From Hyphomicrobiales bacterium (GTDB lineage: Bacteria; Pseudomonadota; Alphaproteobacteria; Rhizobiales; Xanthobacteraceae): 8,415 bases of DNA. The position numbers and the translations under genes were made by a program. Below are positions 1 to 6,416 of the stretch, one piece after another (the first letter of the stretch is position 1; every line of letters begins with the position of its first letter). The stretch is from NCBI GenBank assembly GCA_023266695.1, contig JAHFPO010000058.1:4038-12452 (forward strand), read 5' to 3'. Below the pieces are notes generated by a model. The model saw only the letters and a list, made by a program, of their open reading frames with translations. It ran no database searches and had not been told where the DNA came from.

Positions 1-375
1 TTCGCCGAGCTGCGCCAGGGCTTTCTGCAATATCTGCCGGTCGGCGCGCTGGTCGGCGTCGTTTTCCTGGTCGAGCTGGTGCTGGTGGTCGGCGCCTGGG
101 TGACGCGGCCGGGCATCGAACTCGCGATCCGGGCGCCGATCCCGCCGTTGCGGGAGGCGACCAACACCCAGGCGATCGGCCGCGTGCTCTACACCACCTA
201 TGTGCATTTCTTCGAATTGGCCGGGATCGTGCTCCTGGTCGCCATGGTCGGCGCCATCGTGCTGACGCTCCGCCACAAGGAGGGCGTCAAGCGCCAGGAC
301 GTCGGCCGGCAGATCGCGCGCACGCGCGCGACTTCGATCGAAATCCGCAAGGTACGGTCGGGGCAGGGGATCTGA
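1..375 (+). CDS. nuoJ: NADH-quinone oxidoreductase subunit J, 3' end (5' end outside window)
   Basis: Seen: frame 1 is open from base 1 to a TGA at 373-375 and gives the last 124 residues; the N-terminal part lies upstream of the window. Two hydrophobic segments are visible, roughly window residues 11-33 and 70-89. Between them is the stretch NTQAIGRVLYTTYVHFFELAG, followed by LLVAMVGAIVLTLRHK, which is the conserved final helix region of NuoJ/ND6. The basic tail ending in EIRKV…GQGI is typical of alphaproteobacterial NuoJ. Known: NuoJ is a membrane subunit of complex I, and its helices help transmit the quinone-reduction signal to the proton channels. The stop lies 6 nt before nuoK, and the nuoK ribosome-binding site is inside this gene, so the two are co-translated within the nuo operon. 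Identity is supported by both sequence and gene order. Confidence 0.95.
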   Translation, partial: FAELRQGFLQYLPVGALVGVVFLVELVLVVGAWVTRPGIELAIRAPIPPLREATNTQAIGRVLYTTYVHFFELAGIVLLVAMVGAIVLTLRHKEGVKRQDVGRQIARTRATSIEIRKVRSGQGI

Positions 376-381
376 AACGCC

Positions 382-690
382 ATGACCATCGGCCTCTCCC
401 ACTATCTCACCGTCGGCGCCATCCTGTTCACGCTCGGCATCCTCGGCATCTTCTTGAACCGCAAGAACGTCATCGTCATCCTGATGTCGATCGAGCTGAT
501 CCTGCTCGCGGTCAACATCAACCTCGTCGCCTTCTCCGCCTTCATCGGCGACATCGTCGGCCAGGTGTTCGCGCTCCTGGTGCTCACCGTCGCCGCGGCC
601 GAGACCGCGATCGGGCTCGCCATCCTGGTGGTCTATTTCCGCAACCGCGGCTCGATTGCGGTCGAAGACATCAATCTGATGAAGGGCTAA
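382..690 (+). CDS. nuoK: NADH-quinone oxidoreductase subunit K
   Basis: The protein is 102 residues, the normal length for NuoK/ND4L. It has three hydrophobic helices, at about residues 8-25, 30-52 and 60-86. The two buried glutamates essential for coupling in the family are present: E38 in the ILMSIELILLAVN motif and E74 in AAAETAIGLAI, matching E36 and E72 of E. coli. Known: NuoK sits in the inner membrane between NuoH/A/J and the antiporter-like subunits and relays protonation changes along the central hydrophilic axis. The ATG at 382 is preceded by AGGGGA at 365-370, inside the end of nuoJ, and is 6 nt past the nuoJ stop. The following 65 nt before nuoL hold a palindromic repeat, the only sizeable gap in this part of the operon. 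No defect is seen. Confidence 0.98.
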   Translation: MTIGLSHYLTVGAILFTLGILGIFLNRKNVIVILMSIELILLAVNINLVAFSAFIGDIVGQVFALLVLTVAAAETAIGLAILVVYFRNRGSIAVEDINLMKG

Positions 691-691
691 C

Positions 692-736
692 GCATGATCC
701 CGAAAAGTGGACACCGGTTTTCGGATCGGATCATGC
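692..736 (+). repeat. Short palindromic intergenic repeat of the rhizobial type, inside the nuo operon
   Basis: Seen: terminal arms GCATGATCC (692-700) and GGATCATGC (728-736) are exact inverted complements. Inside them CCGAAAA (700-706) can pair with TTTTCGG (718-724), leaving a small loop around GTGGACACC. A second, longer version lies at 8166-8238 in the opposite orientation. Known, from memory: repeats with this core (GATC…CCGAAAA…CCGGTTTTCGGA…GATCATGC) are scattered between genes in many Hyphomicrobiales. They resemble the RIME/Bru-RS families, but I cannot confirm the exact family name here. Inference: as RNA it forms a hairpin between nuoK and nuoL that may stabilise or punctuate the polycistronic mRNA. 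It leaves the nuoL ribosome-binding site at about 740-747 unpaired. Confidence 0.85.
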
Positions 737-750
737 CTCAGAAGAGATAA
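694..750 (+). other. Possible 18-codon minicistron inside the nuoK-nuoL repeat
   Basis: Seen: ATG at 694 opens a frame reading MIPKSGHRFSDRIMPQKR and stopping at TAA 748-750. It starts 3 nt after the nuoK stop and ends 5 nt before the nuoL ATG. GAAGGG at 681-686 lies 7 nt before its ATG, a good ribosome-binding position. The second repeat copy near the end of the window keeps the same reading frame (IPK…NRFSDKI…PK). Inference: it could be translated and could relay ribosomes from nuoK to nuoL. Against this, the peptide is simply what this repeat family encodes, and the start codon is buried in the hairpin stem. I do not call it a functional protein. Confidence 0.3.
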
Positions 751-755
751 CGGGC

Positions 756-2693
756 ATGGTTCAGGCGATCGTATTCCTGCCGCTCCTCGGCTGCCTCGCC
801 GCGGGCCTCCTCGGGCGCTTCCTCGGCGCCCGCGGCTGCGGGATTCTGACCAGCGCGCTCCTCACCGTCTCGGCCATCCTCTCCTGGATCGTCTTCGTCG
901 ACGTCGGCGTCTACGGCCACGACGCCCACGTCAGGCTGTTCACCTGGATTTCCGCCGGCGCCCTCGCCGTCGACTGGGCGCTCAAGGTCGACCCATTGGT
1001 CGCGGTCATGCTGGTGGTCGTCACCAACGTGTCGGCGCTCGTCCATATCTATTCCATCGGCTACATGGACGAGGACCCGCACCAGCCGCGCTTCTTCTCC
1101 TATCTCTCGCTGTTCACGCTCGCCATGCTGATGCTGGTGACGGCGGACAATCTGGTGCAGCTCTTTTTCGGCTGGGAGGGCGTCGGGCTCGCGAGCTATC
1201 TCTTGATCGGCTTCTGGTACCTGAAGCCGGAAGCCAACGCGGCGGCGATCAAGGCCTTCATCGTCAACCGCATCGGCGATTTCGGATTCGCGCTCGGCAT
1301 TTTCGCGCTCTACGCCATGATCGGGTCGGTCGGCTATGAAACGATCTTCGCCGAGGCGAAGTCGCTCGCCGGCAAGACCATCCATTTCGCCGGCCGCGAC
1401 TTCGACGCGCTCACCGTCATTTGCCTGCTTCTGTTCATGGGCGCGATGGGCAAGTCGGCGCAGTTCCTCCTGCACACCTGGCTCCCCGACGCCATGGAAG
1501 GCCCGACCCCGGTCTCGGCGCTGATCCACGCCGCCACCATGGTGACGGCGGGCGTGTTCATGGTGGCGCGTCTGTCGCCGCTGTTCGAGCTCGCGCCCAC
1601 GGCGCTTACGGTCGTCACCTTCGTCGGCGCCACCACTGCCTTCTTCGCCGCCACCGTCGGCCTCGTGCAGAACGACATCAAGCGCATCGTCGCCTATTCG
1701 ACCTGCTCGCAGCTCGGCTACATGTTCGTGGGTATGGGCGTCGGCGCCTATTCGGTCGGCATGTTCCATCTCTTCACCCATGCCTCGTTCAAGGCGCTCC
1801 TGTTCCTCGGCGCCGGCTCGGTGCTCCGTGCCATGCACCACGAGCAGGACATCCGGAAGATGGGCGGGCTCAGGAACCGCATCCCCTTCACCTACGCGGT
1901 GATGGTGGTGGGCACGCTCGCGCTCACCGGCTTCCCGCTGACGGCCGGATTCTTCTCCAAGGACGCGATCATCGAGGCGGCCTACGCGAGCGACGGCGCG
2001 GCGGCGCAGTACGCGTTCTGGCTTACCGTCATCGCCGCCGCGCTCACGTCGTTCTACGGCTGGCGCCTCATCTTCGTGGTGTTCCACGGCAATTCACGCG
2101 CCGATCGCCACACCCTCGAGCACGCCCATGAATCGCCCTGGGTGATGACGGTGCCGCTCGCCTTTCTCGCCTTGGGCGCGCTTGTCCTCGGTCTCGGCTT
2201 CAAGGGAATTTTCACCGGCCCGGAGGGGGTCGCCCGGTTCTTCCGGGATTCGTTGTTCTCCGCGTCCAACCACAAGATTCTCGAGGACATGCATCACGTC
2301 CCGATCTGGGTGGCGTCATCGGCGACCGTGATGATGCTCGCTGGATTCCTGGTCGCCTATTGGTTCTATATCCGCGATCCGGAAGCGCCGAAGCGCCTCG
2401 CCGAGCGGCAGGACCTGCTCTACCGCTTCCTCCTCAACAAGTGGTACTTCGACGAGATCTACGATTTCCTGCTGGTGCGGCCGGCGATGTGGCTCGGCCG
2501 CGTCCTGTGGAAACAGGGCGACGGCTGGCTGATCGACGGCTTCGGGCCCGACGGCGTCTCGGCGCGCGTCATCGACGTCACCAACCGCGTGGTGCGGCTG
2601 CAGACCGGCTATCTCTATCACTATGCCTTCGTGATGCTGATCGGCGTCGCCGCCATCATCACCTGGTTCCTGGTGTGGGGAGGCGGCTCATGA
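756..2693 (+). CDS. nuoL: NADH-quinone oxidoreductase subunit L
   Basis: The protein is 645 residues, a normal size for alphaproteobacterial NuoL/ND5, the distal antiporter-like proton pump of complex I. Charged residues of the proton path are in place: E141 in FFGWEGVGLASYLLIGFW, K233 in GAMGKSAQFLLHTWLPDAMEGPTP, H258 in ALIHAATMVTAG, K309 in NDIKRIVAYST, H338 and H342, and K402 in FFSKDAI. The C-terminal region (about 550-620, containing LNKWYFDEIYD) matches the long amphipathic lateral helix, and a final membrane helix follows at about 622-641. That lateral helix separates NuoL from Mrp or hydrogenase homologues when combined with the nuo gene order. ATG 756 is chosen because AAGAG lies about 9 nt upstream and MVQAIVFLPLLG is a typical NuoL start. 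The stop overlaps the nuoM start (ATGA). The gap upstream contains the palindromic repeat. Confidence 0.98.
   Translation: MVQAIVFLPLLGCLAAGLLGRFLGARGCGILTSALLTVSAILSWIVFVDVGVYGHDAHVRLFTWISAGALAVDWALKVDPLVAVMLVVVTNVSALVHIYSIGYMDEDPHQPRFFSYLSLFTLAMLMLVTADNLVQLFFGWEGVGLASYLLIGFWYLKPEANAAAIKAFIVNRIGDFGFALGIFALYAMIGSVGYETIFAEAKSLAGKTIHFAGRDFDALTVICLLLFMGAMGKSAQFLLHTWLPDAMEGPTPVSALIHAATMVTAGVFMVARLSPLFELAPTALTVVTFVGATTAFFAATVGLVQNDIKRIVAYSTCSQLGYMFVGMGVGAYSVGMFHLFTHASFKALLFLGAGSVLRAMHHEQDIRKMGGLRNRIPFTYAVMVVGTLALTGFPLTAGFFSKDAIIEAAYASDGAAAQYAFWLTVIAAALTSFYGWRLIFVVFHGNSRADRHTLEHAHESPWVMTVPLAFLALGALVLGLGFKGIFTGPEGVARFFRDSLFSASNHKILEDMHHVPIWVASSATVMMLAGFLVAYWFYIRDPEAPKRLAERQDLLYRFLLNKWYFDEIYDFLLVRPAMWLGRVLWKQGDGWLIDGFGPDGVSARVIDVTNRVVRLQTGYLYHYAFVMLIGVAAIITWFLVWGGGS
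2677..2683 (+). promoter_or_regulatory. Ribosome-binding site fixing the nuoM start
   Basis: GGGGAGG at 2677-2683 lies 6 nt before the ATG at 2690. This supports starting nuoM at the first of two adjacent ATG codons (2690 and 2693) and gives a 4-nt ATGA overlap with the nuoL stop. The arrangement implies translational coupling of nuoL and nuoM, which helps equal stoichiometry in the complex. Confidence 0.75.
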
Positions 2694-4201
2694 TGGTGGG
2701 CTGGCCGATCCTCTCGGTGGTGGTGTTCCTGCCGCTGGTGGGCGCGCTCTTCATCTTCGCGCTCCAGGGCGACGACGAGGCGACCCAGCGCAATGCGCGC
2801 TACGTGGCGCTGTGGACGACGCTCGTCACCTTCGCGCTGTCGCTCCTGCTCGTCGCCGGCTTCGAGCGGGCGACCGCCGAGTTCCAGTTCGTCGAGAACC
2901 ATTATTGGCTCGGCGGCACCATCCGCTACCACATGGGCGTCGACGGCATCTCGCTGCCGTTCGTGATTCTCACCACCTTCCTGATGCCGGTTTCGATCTT
3001 GGCGAGCTTCGGTCCGATCAAGACGCGGGTGAAGGAATACATGATCGCCTTCCTGGTGCTCGAGACCCTGATGGTCGGCACCTTTTGCGCGCTCGATCTG
3101 GTGCTGTTCTACGTGTTCTTCGAGGGCGGCTTGATCCCGATGTTCCTGATCATCGGGATCTGGGGCGGCGCGCGGCGGGTCTATGCCACCTTCAAATTCT
3201 TTCTCTATACGCTGGCGGGCTCGGTGCTGATGTTGCTCGCGCTGATGGCCATGTACTGGCAGGCGGGCACCACCGACATCGCGGCGCTCCTGACCCACGC
3301 GTTTCCGCGCCCGATGCAAACCTGGCTCTTTCTCGCCTTCCTCGCCTCGTTCGCGGTGAAGCTCCCGATGTGGCCGGTGCATACCTGGCTGCCCGACGCC
3401 CATGTGGAGGCGCCGACGGCGGGCTCGGTGATTCTGGCGGCGATCCTCCTGAAGATGGGCGGCTATGGATTCATCCGCTTCTCGCTGCCGATGTTCCCCA
3501 ACGCCTCCGAGCTGTTCGCGCCCATGATGTTCGCGCTCTCGCTCATGGCGATCATCTATACCTCGCTGGTCGCCCTGATGCAGGAGGACATGAAGAAGCT
3601 CATCGCCTACTCATCGGTCGCGCACATGGGCTTCGTCACCATGGGCCTCTTCACCCTCAGCAACGAAGGCGTGCAGGGCGGCATTTTCCAGATGGTGTCG
3701 CACGGGATCGTCTCGGCGGCGCTCTTTCTGTGCGTGGGCGTGATCTACGACCGCATGCACACGCGCGAAATCGCCGCCTATGGCGGACTGGTGAACCGCA
3801 TGCCTCTGTACGCGGCCGCCTTCATGGTGTTCACGCTCGCCAACGTGGGGCTGCCCGGCACCTCCGGCTTCGTCGGCGAGTTCCTGACGCTCATCGCCGC
3901 CTTCCGGGTCAATATCATTGTCGCGCTGTTCGCGACCACCGGTGTCATCCTGTCGGCGGCCTATGCGCTCTGGCTCTATCGCCGCGTCATCTTTGGCGCG
4001 CTCGAGAAAAAGAATCTCACCGGCATTCTCGACCTCGACCGGCGCGAGATCGTGGTGCTGGCGCCGCTGGTGATCCTGACGGTGCTGTTCGGCATCTGGC
4101 CCGCGCCGATCCTCGACACCAGCGCAAGCTCGGTCGCGGCCCTCGTCGATCACGCCAAGGCCGCGCTCGCGCCGGCGAAATCCGCTTTGTGGCTGCCCTG
4201 A
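2690..4201 (+). CDS. nuoM: NADH-quinone oxidoreductase subunit M
   Basis: From the ATG at 2690 the protein is 503 residues, the usual length for NuoM/ND4. Hallmark residues are visible: E145 in FYVFFEGGLIPMFLIIGIWGG, K224 in SFAVKLPMWPVHTWLPDAHVEAPTAGSV, K255 in ILLKMGGYGFIRF, H338 in FQMVSHGIVSAALF and E397 in GFVGEFL. These correspond to E. coli E144, K234, K265 and E407. The terminal Glu in place of the Lys used in NuoL and NuoN is diagnostic for NuoM. Known: NuoM is the central antiporter-like proton channel of the membrane arm and stacks between NuoN and NuoL. It overlaps nuoL by 4 nt and is followed 10 nt later by nuoN. The longer open frame upstream of 2690 runs inside nuoL and is Arg/Pro-rich, so it is not part of the gene. 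Confidence 0.98.
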   Translation: MMVGWPILSVVVFLPLVGALFIFALQGDDEATQRNARYVALWTTLVTFALSLLLVAGFERATAEFQFVENHYWLGGTIRYHMGVDGISLPFVILTTFLMPVSILASFGPIKTRVKEYMIAFLVLETLMVGTFCALDLVLFYVFFEGGLIPMFLIIGIWGGARRVYATFKFFLYTLAGSVLMLLALMAMYWQAGTTDIAALLTHAFPRPMQTWLFLAFLASFAVKLPMWPVHTWLPDAHVEAPTAGSVILAAILLKMGGYGFIRFSLPMFPNASELFAPMMFALSLMAIIYTSLVALMQEDMKKLIAYSSVAHMGFVTMGLFTLSNEGVQGGIFQMVSHGIVSAALFLCVGVIYDRMHTREIAAYGGLVNRMPLYAAAFMVFTLANVGLPGTSGFVGEFLTLIAAFRVNIIVALFATTGVILSAAYALWLYRRVIFGALEKKNLTGILDLDRREIVVLAPLVILTVLFGIWPAPILDTSASSVAALVDHAKAALAPAKSALWLP

Positions 4202-4211
4202 GGCTCGCTCG

Positions 4212-5642
4212 ATGAACCTCGCGCTTCCCGCCTTCACCCCTGCGCTCCCCGAACTCGTCGTGCTCACGGGCGCCCTCGCGCTCATCCTCTTCGGCGCGAT
4301 CCGGGGCGAGCAGAGCGTCGGCATGATCGATGTGGCCGCGATCCTGTTGCTCGCCGCCGCCGCCCTCCTCATCGCGCTGATGCCGGGCGGGCGGCTCGAG
4401 ACCTTCGGCGGCAGCTTCGTGCTCGACGATTTCGCGCGCTTCCTGAAGATCCTGGCGCTCGTCGGCGCCGCCGCCGCACTCCTGATGGCGCTCGACTTCT
4501 GGCACAAGGAGCACCAGCGGCGCTACGAATACGGCATCCTCGTGCTCACCGCCTCCGCCGGCATGATGGTGATGGTATCGGCGAACGATCTGATCGCGCT
4601 CTATCTCGGCGTCGAGCTGATGTCGCTCTCGCTCTATGTGGTGGCCGCGATCGACCGCGATAATTTGCGCTCGTCCGAGGCCGGGCTCAAATATTTCGTC
4701 CTCGGCGCGCTCTCCTCGGGCATGCTCCTTTACGGCGCCTCGCTGCTCTACGGCTTCACCGGCACGGTCTCCTTCGCCGGCATCGCCGCCGCCGCCACGG
4801 CGCCTTCGATCGGCCTGGTGTTCGGCCTGGTGTTCCTGTTCGCCGGGCTTGCCTTCAAGGTCTCGGCGGTGCCGTTCCACATGTGGACGCCCGACGTCTA
4901 CGAGGGCGCGCCGACGCCGGTGACGGCGCTGTTCGCCGCCGCCCCCAAGGTCGCCGCCACCGCGCTCTTCGTCAGGGTTGCCATCGTCGCTTTTCCGGGC
5001 ATTCTCCCGCAATGGCAGCAGATCATCATTTTCATCGCGATCGCCTCGATGACGCTCGGCGCCTTCGCCGCCATCGGCCAGGCGAACATCAAGCGCCTGA
5101 TGGCCTATTCCTCGATCGGCCATATCGGCTATGCGCTGGTGGGCCTCGCCGCCGGCACCGCCACCGGGGTCGCGGGCGTCCTCGTCTATATGGCGATCTA
5201 TCTCGCCATGACGCTCGGGGCGTTCGCCTGCATCCTCGCCATGCGGCGCAAGGGCAAGGCGGTCGAGGAGATCGTAGAGCTCGCCGGCCTCGCGCGCACC
5301 CAGCCGCTCGTCGCCTTCCTGCTCGCGGCACTCCTCTTTTCGCTCGCCGGCATTCCGCCGCTCGCCGGATTCTTCGCCAAGTTCTACGTCTTTCTCGCCG
5401 CCATCGAAGCCGAACTCTTCACCCTCGCCGTCATCGGCGTGCTCGCGAGCGTGGTGGGCGCCTATTATTATCTCCGCATCGTCAAGATCATGTACATGGA
5501 CGAGCCGGCGGAAAAATTCGAGCCGATGGCGCCGACGCTCGGCCTGGTGCTCGGCGTCACCGGGCTGTTCGTGATTTTCTTTTTCGTCTATCCCGCGCCG
5601 CTCATCGCCGCGGCGCAAGTCGCGGCGAAGTCGCTCTTCTGA
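4212..5642 (+). CDS. nuoN: NADH-quinone oxidoreductase subunit N
   Basis: The protein is 476 residues, as usual for NuoN/ND2 in bacteria. Key residues are E135 (ALYLGVELMSLSLYV), K160 (SSEAGLKYFVLGALSSG), K216 (GLAFKVSAVPFHMWTPDVYEGAPTP), K246 (FAAAPKVAAT), K294 (ANIKRLMAYSS) and K390 (GFFAKFYVF). These match E133, K158, K217, K247 and K395 of E. coli. Known: NuoN is the antiporter-like pump nearest NuoK in the complex I membrane arm. The ATG at 4212 lies 10 nt after the nuoM stop, with GAGG at 4200-4203 overlapping that stop as the likely ribosome-binding site. It is the last structural gene of the nuo operon. The birA start follows its stop by 2 nt, so transcription clearly continues into the housekeeping genes. 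No truncation or frameshift is visible. Confidence 0.98.
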   Translation: MNLALPAFTPALPELVVLTGALALILFGAIRGEQSVGMIDVAAILLLAAAALLIALMPGGRLETFGGSFVLDDFARFLKILALVGAAAALLMALDFWHKEHQRRYEYGILVLTASAGMMVMVSANDLIALYLGVELMSLSLYVVAAIDRDNLRSSEAGLKYFVLGALSSGMLLYGASLLYGFTGTVSFAGIAAAATAPSIGLVFGLVFLFAGLAFKVSAVPFHMWTPDVYEGAPTPVTALFAAAPKVAATALFVRVAIVAFPGILPQWQQIIIFIAIASMTLGAFAAIGQANIKRLMAYSSIGHIGYALVGLAAGTATGVAGVLVYMAIYLAMTLGAFACILAMRRKGKAVEEIVELAGLARTQPLVAFLLAALLFSLAGIPPLAGFFAKFYVFLAAIEAELFTLAVIGVLASVVGAYYYLRIVKIMYMDEPAEKFEPMAPTLGLVLGVTGLFVIFFFVYPAPLIAAAQVAAKSLF

Positions 5643-5644
5643 GC

Positions 5645-6409
5645 ATGGAAGGATTTCCGCAGGCCGTCGGCGGAATTCCGGTCGTCTCCTTCGAGACGAT
5701 CGGATCGACCAACACGGAAGCGCTCGCGCGCGCGCATGCAGGGGAGAAGGGCCCGCTCTGGCTCGTGGCCGGCCGCCAGAGCGCGGGCCGCGGCCGGCGC
5801 GGGCGCCCGTGGGTGTCCGCGCCCGGCAATCTCCACGCCAGCCTTCTGCTCGTCGATCCGGCGCTGCCGGCGGCGGCGGCCGGGATCTGCTTCGTCGCCG
5901 CGCTTGCGCTCCACGACGCGGTGATCGATGCCGCCCACGGCCTTGCGCCCACGCGCCTCAAGCTCAAATGGCCGAACGACCTCCTGCTTGACGGCGACAA
6001 GGTCGCGGGCATCCTGGTGGAGGGGACTTCGCCCGCGCCCGGCAGGCTCGCGGTCGCCATTGGATTCGGAGTGAATTGCGTGAGTTCTCCGGCACTTACG
6101 GACTATCCTTCAAGCGACCTCGCGGGCGCCGGATTCCCGCTTTCCGCGCCCGCCCTGCTCACGGCGCTTGCCCGCACGATGCCGATCCGCCTCGCGGAAT
6201 GGAACCGCGGCGCGGGCTTCGCCGCGATCCGAGCAGCCTGGCTCGCGCGCGCCGCCGGCATTGGCGGCGCGATCGAGGTGAGGCTCGCCGACCGCACGCT
6301 TGCCGGCACCTTCGAGGCGATCGATGCCGCGGGCGGGCTGGTGCTCCAGCGCGCCGACGGCAAGCGCGAGACGATCACCGCCGGCGACATCTTCCCCATC
6401 ACCGGGTGA
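5645..6409 (+). CDS. birA: Biotin--[acetyl-CoA-carboxylase] ligase, monofunctional (no DNA-binding domain)
   Basis: The protein is 254 residues. It activates biotin with ATP to biotinyl-5'-AMP and transfers it to the target lysine of biotin carboxyl carrier domains such as AccB. Seen: the catalytic domain begins at once (FETIGSTNTEA, residues 16-26). The adenylate-binding loop is QSAGRGRRGRPW at 45-56, the catalytic-lysine motif is KWPND at 108-112, and KVAGILVE follows at 119-126. The C-terminal small barrel covers about 205-252. There is no N-terminal winged-helix domain as in E. coli BirA, so it is unlikely to repress biotin genes itself. The start at 5645, 2 nt after nuoN, has only a weak ribosome-binding site, so translation probably depends on coupling to nuoN. 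Placement between nuoN and rnj is the common alphaproteobacterial arrangement. The region around 145-160 is short and variable, as usual for the family. Confidence 0.95.
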   Translation: MEGFPQAVGGIPVVSFETIGSTNTEALARAHAGEKGPLWLVAGRQSAGRGRRGRPWVSAPGNLHASLLLVDPALPAAAAGICFVAALALHDAVIDAAHGLAPTRLKLKWPNDLLLDGDKVAGILVEGTSPAPGRLAVAIGFGVNCVSSPALTDYPSSDLAGAGFPLSAPALLTALARTMPIRLAEWNRGAGFAAIRAAWLARAAGIGGAIEVRLADRTLAGTFEAIDAAGGLVLQRADGKRETITAGDIFPITG

Positions 6410-6411
6410 GG
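6404..6411 (+). promoter_or_regulatory. Ribosome-binding site fixing the TTG start of rnj
   Basis: GGGTGAGG at 6404-6411 overlaps the birA stop codon (TGA, 6407-6409) and lies 5 nt before TTG 6417. No ATG exists in this frame before the conserved VFAPLGGVGEIGMN segment. The only other candidate is GTG 6441, which has no comparable site. This supports a TTG start and translational coupling to birA. Confidence 0.65.
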
Positions 6412-6416
6412 TCGGC

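Noticed and set aside
707..1339. 210-codon plus-strand frame overlapping the start of nuoL
   Set aside because: It is an out-of-frame, Arg/Pro-rich shadow of nuoL that begins in the palindromic repeat.
738..2087. 449-codon open frame antisense to nuoL
   Set aside because: It mirrors a G+C-rich gene, and its product is full of Arg, Glu, His and Asp with no domain pattern. The opposite strand encodes an intact NuoL with all catalytic residues.
2360..2689. N-terminal extension of nuoM into nuoL
   Set aside because: The extension would be an out-of-frame Arg/Pro-rich stretch. The ribosome-binding site at 2677-2683 and typical NuoM length support the start at 2690.
4017..5618. 533-codon open frame antisense to the nuoM end and nuoN
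   Set aside because: It has the same shadow composition (RRGDERR-like runs) and crosses a gene boundary. No recognisable fold, and the plus strand is clearly coding.
756..5642. NuoL/M/N as Mrp-type cation antiporter or membrane hydrogenase subunits
   Set aside because: The families are homologous, but gene order J-K-L-M-N, the NuoM-specific Glu at the final position, the NuoL lateral helix and subunit lengths identify complex I.
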